Of a DNA stretch of 64,000 bases, positions 62,944 through 64,000 are shown in pieces. Position numbers and translations under genes: made by a program. Each line of letters begins with the position of its first letter. Position 1 is the stretch's first letter. A model generated the notes under the pieces. It was not told the origin of the DNA, searched no databases, and saw only the letters and a program-made list of their open reading frames with translations. The DNA is from Catenuloplanes indicus (GTDB lineage: Bacteria; Actinomycetota; Actinomycetes; Mycobacteriales; Micromonosporaceae). The stretch lies in NCBI RefSeq assembly GCF_030813715.1, contig NZ_JAUSUZ010000001.1, forward strand, positions 4,650,001 to 4,714,000, in the 5' to 3' direction.

Positions 62944-63654
62944 ATGAGTGTGCACATCGGCGCTGAGCCAGGTCAGATCGCCCCGCGGGTTCTCATGCCG
63001 GGGGATCCGCTGCGGGCGAAGTGGATCGCGGAGACGTTCCTGACGGATGCGACGTGCTACACGTCGGTGCGGGGGATGCTCGGGTTCACCGGCACGTACC
63101 GTGGGGTCGAGGTGTCGGTGCAGGGGTCCGGCATGGGTATGCCGTCGGCGACCATCTACGCCCATGAGCTGATCAACGAGTACGGCGTGCGGACGCTGAT
63201 CCGGGTCGGGACGTGCGGCGCGCTGGCCGACGACCTGAACCTGCGGGACGTGATCGCGGTGAACGGTGCGTCGACGGACTCCAGCATGAACCGGCAGCGG
63301 TTCGACGGGCTGATCGACTACGCGCCGGTCGCGGACTTCGGGCTGCTCCGGACCGCGGTCGCCACGGCCGAGCAGCGGGACATCCCGGTGCGGGTGGGTC
63401 CGATCCTCGCGGCGGACCTGTTCTACACGGACCGGATGGACCTCTACGACCGTCTCGCCGACTACGGGGTGCTCGCGGTCGAGATGGAGTCGGCGGCGCT
63501 GTTCACCACGGCGGCCCGCTACCGGGCGAAGGCGCTGACCCTGCTGACCGTCAGCGACCACATCAAACGCGGCGAGAAGACCACGTCCCAGGAGCGTGAG
63601 CAGACGTTCTCCGCCATGGTCGAGATCGCCCTCGACACGGCCGTCACGGCCTGA
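62944..63654 (+). CDS. deoD: Purine-nucleoside phosphorylase (DeoD type)
   Basis: 236 residues from ATG 62944; 62932 is possible. Family features: [60 protein letters not shown], and VEMESAALF near the C-terminus with SDHI. It phosphorolyses purine nucleosides in salvage. The length fits the hexameric DeoD class. Chromosomal gene right of element 2. Confidence 0.95.
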   Translation: MSVHIGAEPGQIAPRVLMPGDPLRAKWIAETFLTDATCYTSVRGMLGFTGTYRGVEVSVQGSGMGMPSATIYAHELINEYGVRTLIRVGTCGALADDLNLRDVIAVNGASTDSSMNRQRFDGLIDYAPVADFGLLRTAVATAEQRDIPVRVGPILAADLFYTDRMDLYDRLADYGVLAVEMESAALFTTAARYRAKALTLLTVSDHIKRGEKTTSQEREQTFSAMVEIALDTAVTA

Positions 63655-63689
63655 CGCGCGGGCCCGGCACCCGGCGATCGGGTGCCGGG

Positions 63690-64000
63690 TCAGTCGTCGA
63701 AGAAGTCGCGCAGCATGCGGGCGCACTCCGGCTCCAGGACGCCGGCGTAGACCTCGGGGCGGTGGTTGAGGCGGCGGTCGCGGACGACGTCCCAGAGCGA
63801 GCCGACCGCGCCGGTCTTCGGTTCCCACGCGCCGAAGACGACCGTCGCCACGCGGGCCAGGACCAGGGCGCCGGCACACATCGTGCAGGGTTCGAGCGTG
63901 ACCACCAGGGTGCAGCCGGTCAGCCGCCACTCGCCGACGATCTCGGCGGCGCGGCGCAGGGCCAGGATCTCGGCGTGGGCGGTGGGGTCGCCGGTGAGTT
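63690..64000 (-). CDS. tadA: tRNA adenosine deaminase, 5' truncated by window
   Basis: The visible 103 residues or so contain the deaminase zinc motif HAE (TAHAEILALRRAA) and PCTMC (LEPCTMCAGALVLARV), with VVFGAWEPKTGAVGSLWDV and a C-terminal LRDFFDD. TadA converts A34 to inosine in tRNA-Arg. The start lies beyond position 64000. Neighbourhood with tRNA-Ser and deoD is chromosomal. Confidence 0.93.
   Translation of the reverse strand, partial: LTGDPTAHAEILALRRAAEIVGEWRLTGCTLVVTLEPCTMCAGALVLARVATVVFGAWEPKTGAVGSLWDVVRDRRLNHRPEVYAGVLEPECARMLRDFFDD

Overview
This is a GC-rich actinomycete chromosome segment. GTG starts are common and codons are strongly G/C-ending. The order tRNA-Ser(GGA), SRP RNA, dnaX, ybaB, recR, then ask/asd and leuA, together with DUF5753/DUF397 and SARP-type regulators, points to a filamentous actinomycete, probably Micromonosporaceae (inferred from gene content; not proven).

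The window holds a chromosomal core between two related actinomycete integrative and conjugative elements (AICEs). Element 1 fills positions 1 to about 9140, and its left end lies outside the window. It carries a DUF2637-like membrane protein, a TraB/FtsK-type DNA translocase, an array of GCTAGC repeats, two small proteins, a frameshifted DnaB-N/DUF3987 replication protein, an excisionase, a tyrosine integrase, and then a restriction-modification pair next to tRNA-Ser(GGA). Element 2 (about 43107-62820, 19.7 kb) sits in tRNA-Ser(CGA). A 91-bp perfect direct repeat marks its ends (43016-43106 and 62730-62820). It has the same translocase, repeat array, small genes, xis and int order, but no replication gene at that position. 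It also has a long left arm with an EVE-like/HEPN protein, ParA with a small partner, GntR and Nudix regulators, a nucleoside diphosphate kinase, a membrane-anchored HNH nuclease, a KorSA-like GntR repressor and several small proteins. Between its int and the tRNA lies one large unrecognised AT-richer gene, in the slot where element 1 carries its R-M system.

The chromosomal core (9170-43000) encodes DNA replication and repair genes (dnaX, ybaB, recR), a five-gene peptide ABC transporter, a DUF5753/DUF397 regulator pair, ask-asd, leuA behind a leucine leader peptide, secreted or lipid-anchored cell-surface proteins (L,D-transpeptidase, AA10 LPMO with CBM2, YcnI-like), a giant SARP-ATPase regulator, a pair of overlapping histidine-kinase-like genes, two GlxA-type AraC regulators with a DJ-1/PfpI protein, and a GntR-Nudix fusion. 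Right of element 2 the chromosome resumes with deoD and tadA.

The two elements can be read against each other. They share a roughly 36-bp block with paired ACTGAG repeats (candidate integrase arm sites) about 70 bp from the tRNA, a hairpin just before traB, and a diverged but co-varying GCTAG-NN-CTAGC repeat array just after traB. Three GntR-family genes, two in element 2 and the chromosomal GntR-Nudix fusion, each carry a GTCTAGAC palindrome 53-54 bp upstream of the start codon. The best candidates for undescribed systems are the 652-residue gene in the int-tRNA slot (60644-62602), the EVE-HEPN/ParA module at the left end of element 2, and the GntR/Nudix/NDK module. All functions come from reading motifs by eye; no database search was run.
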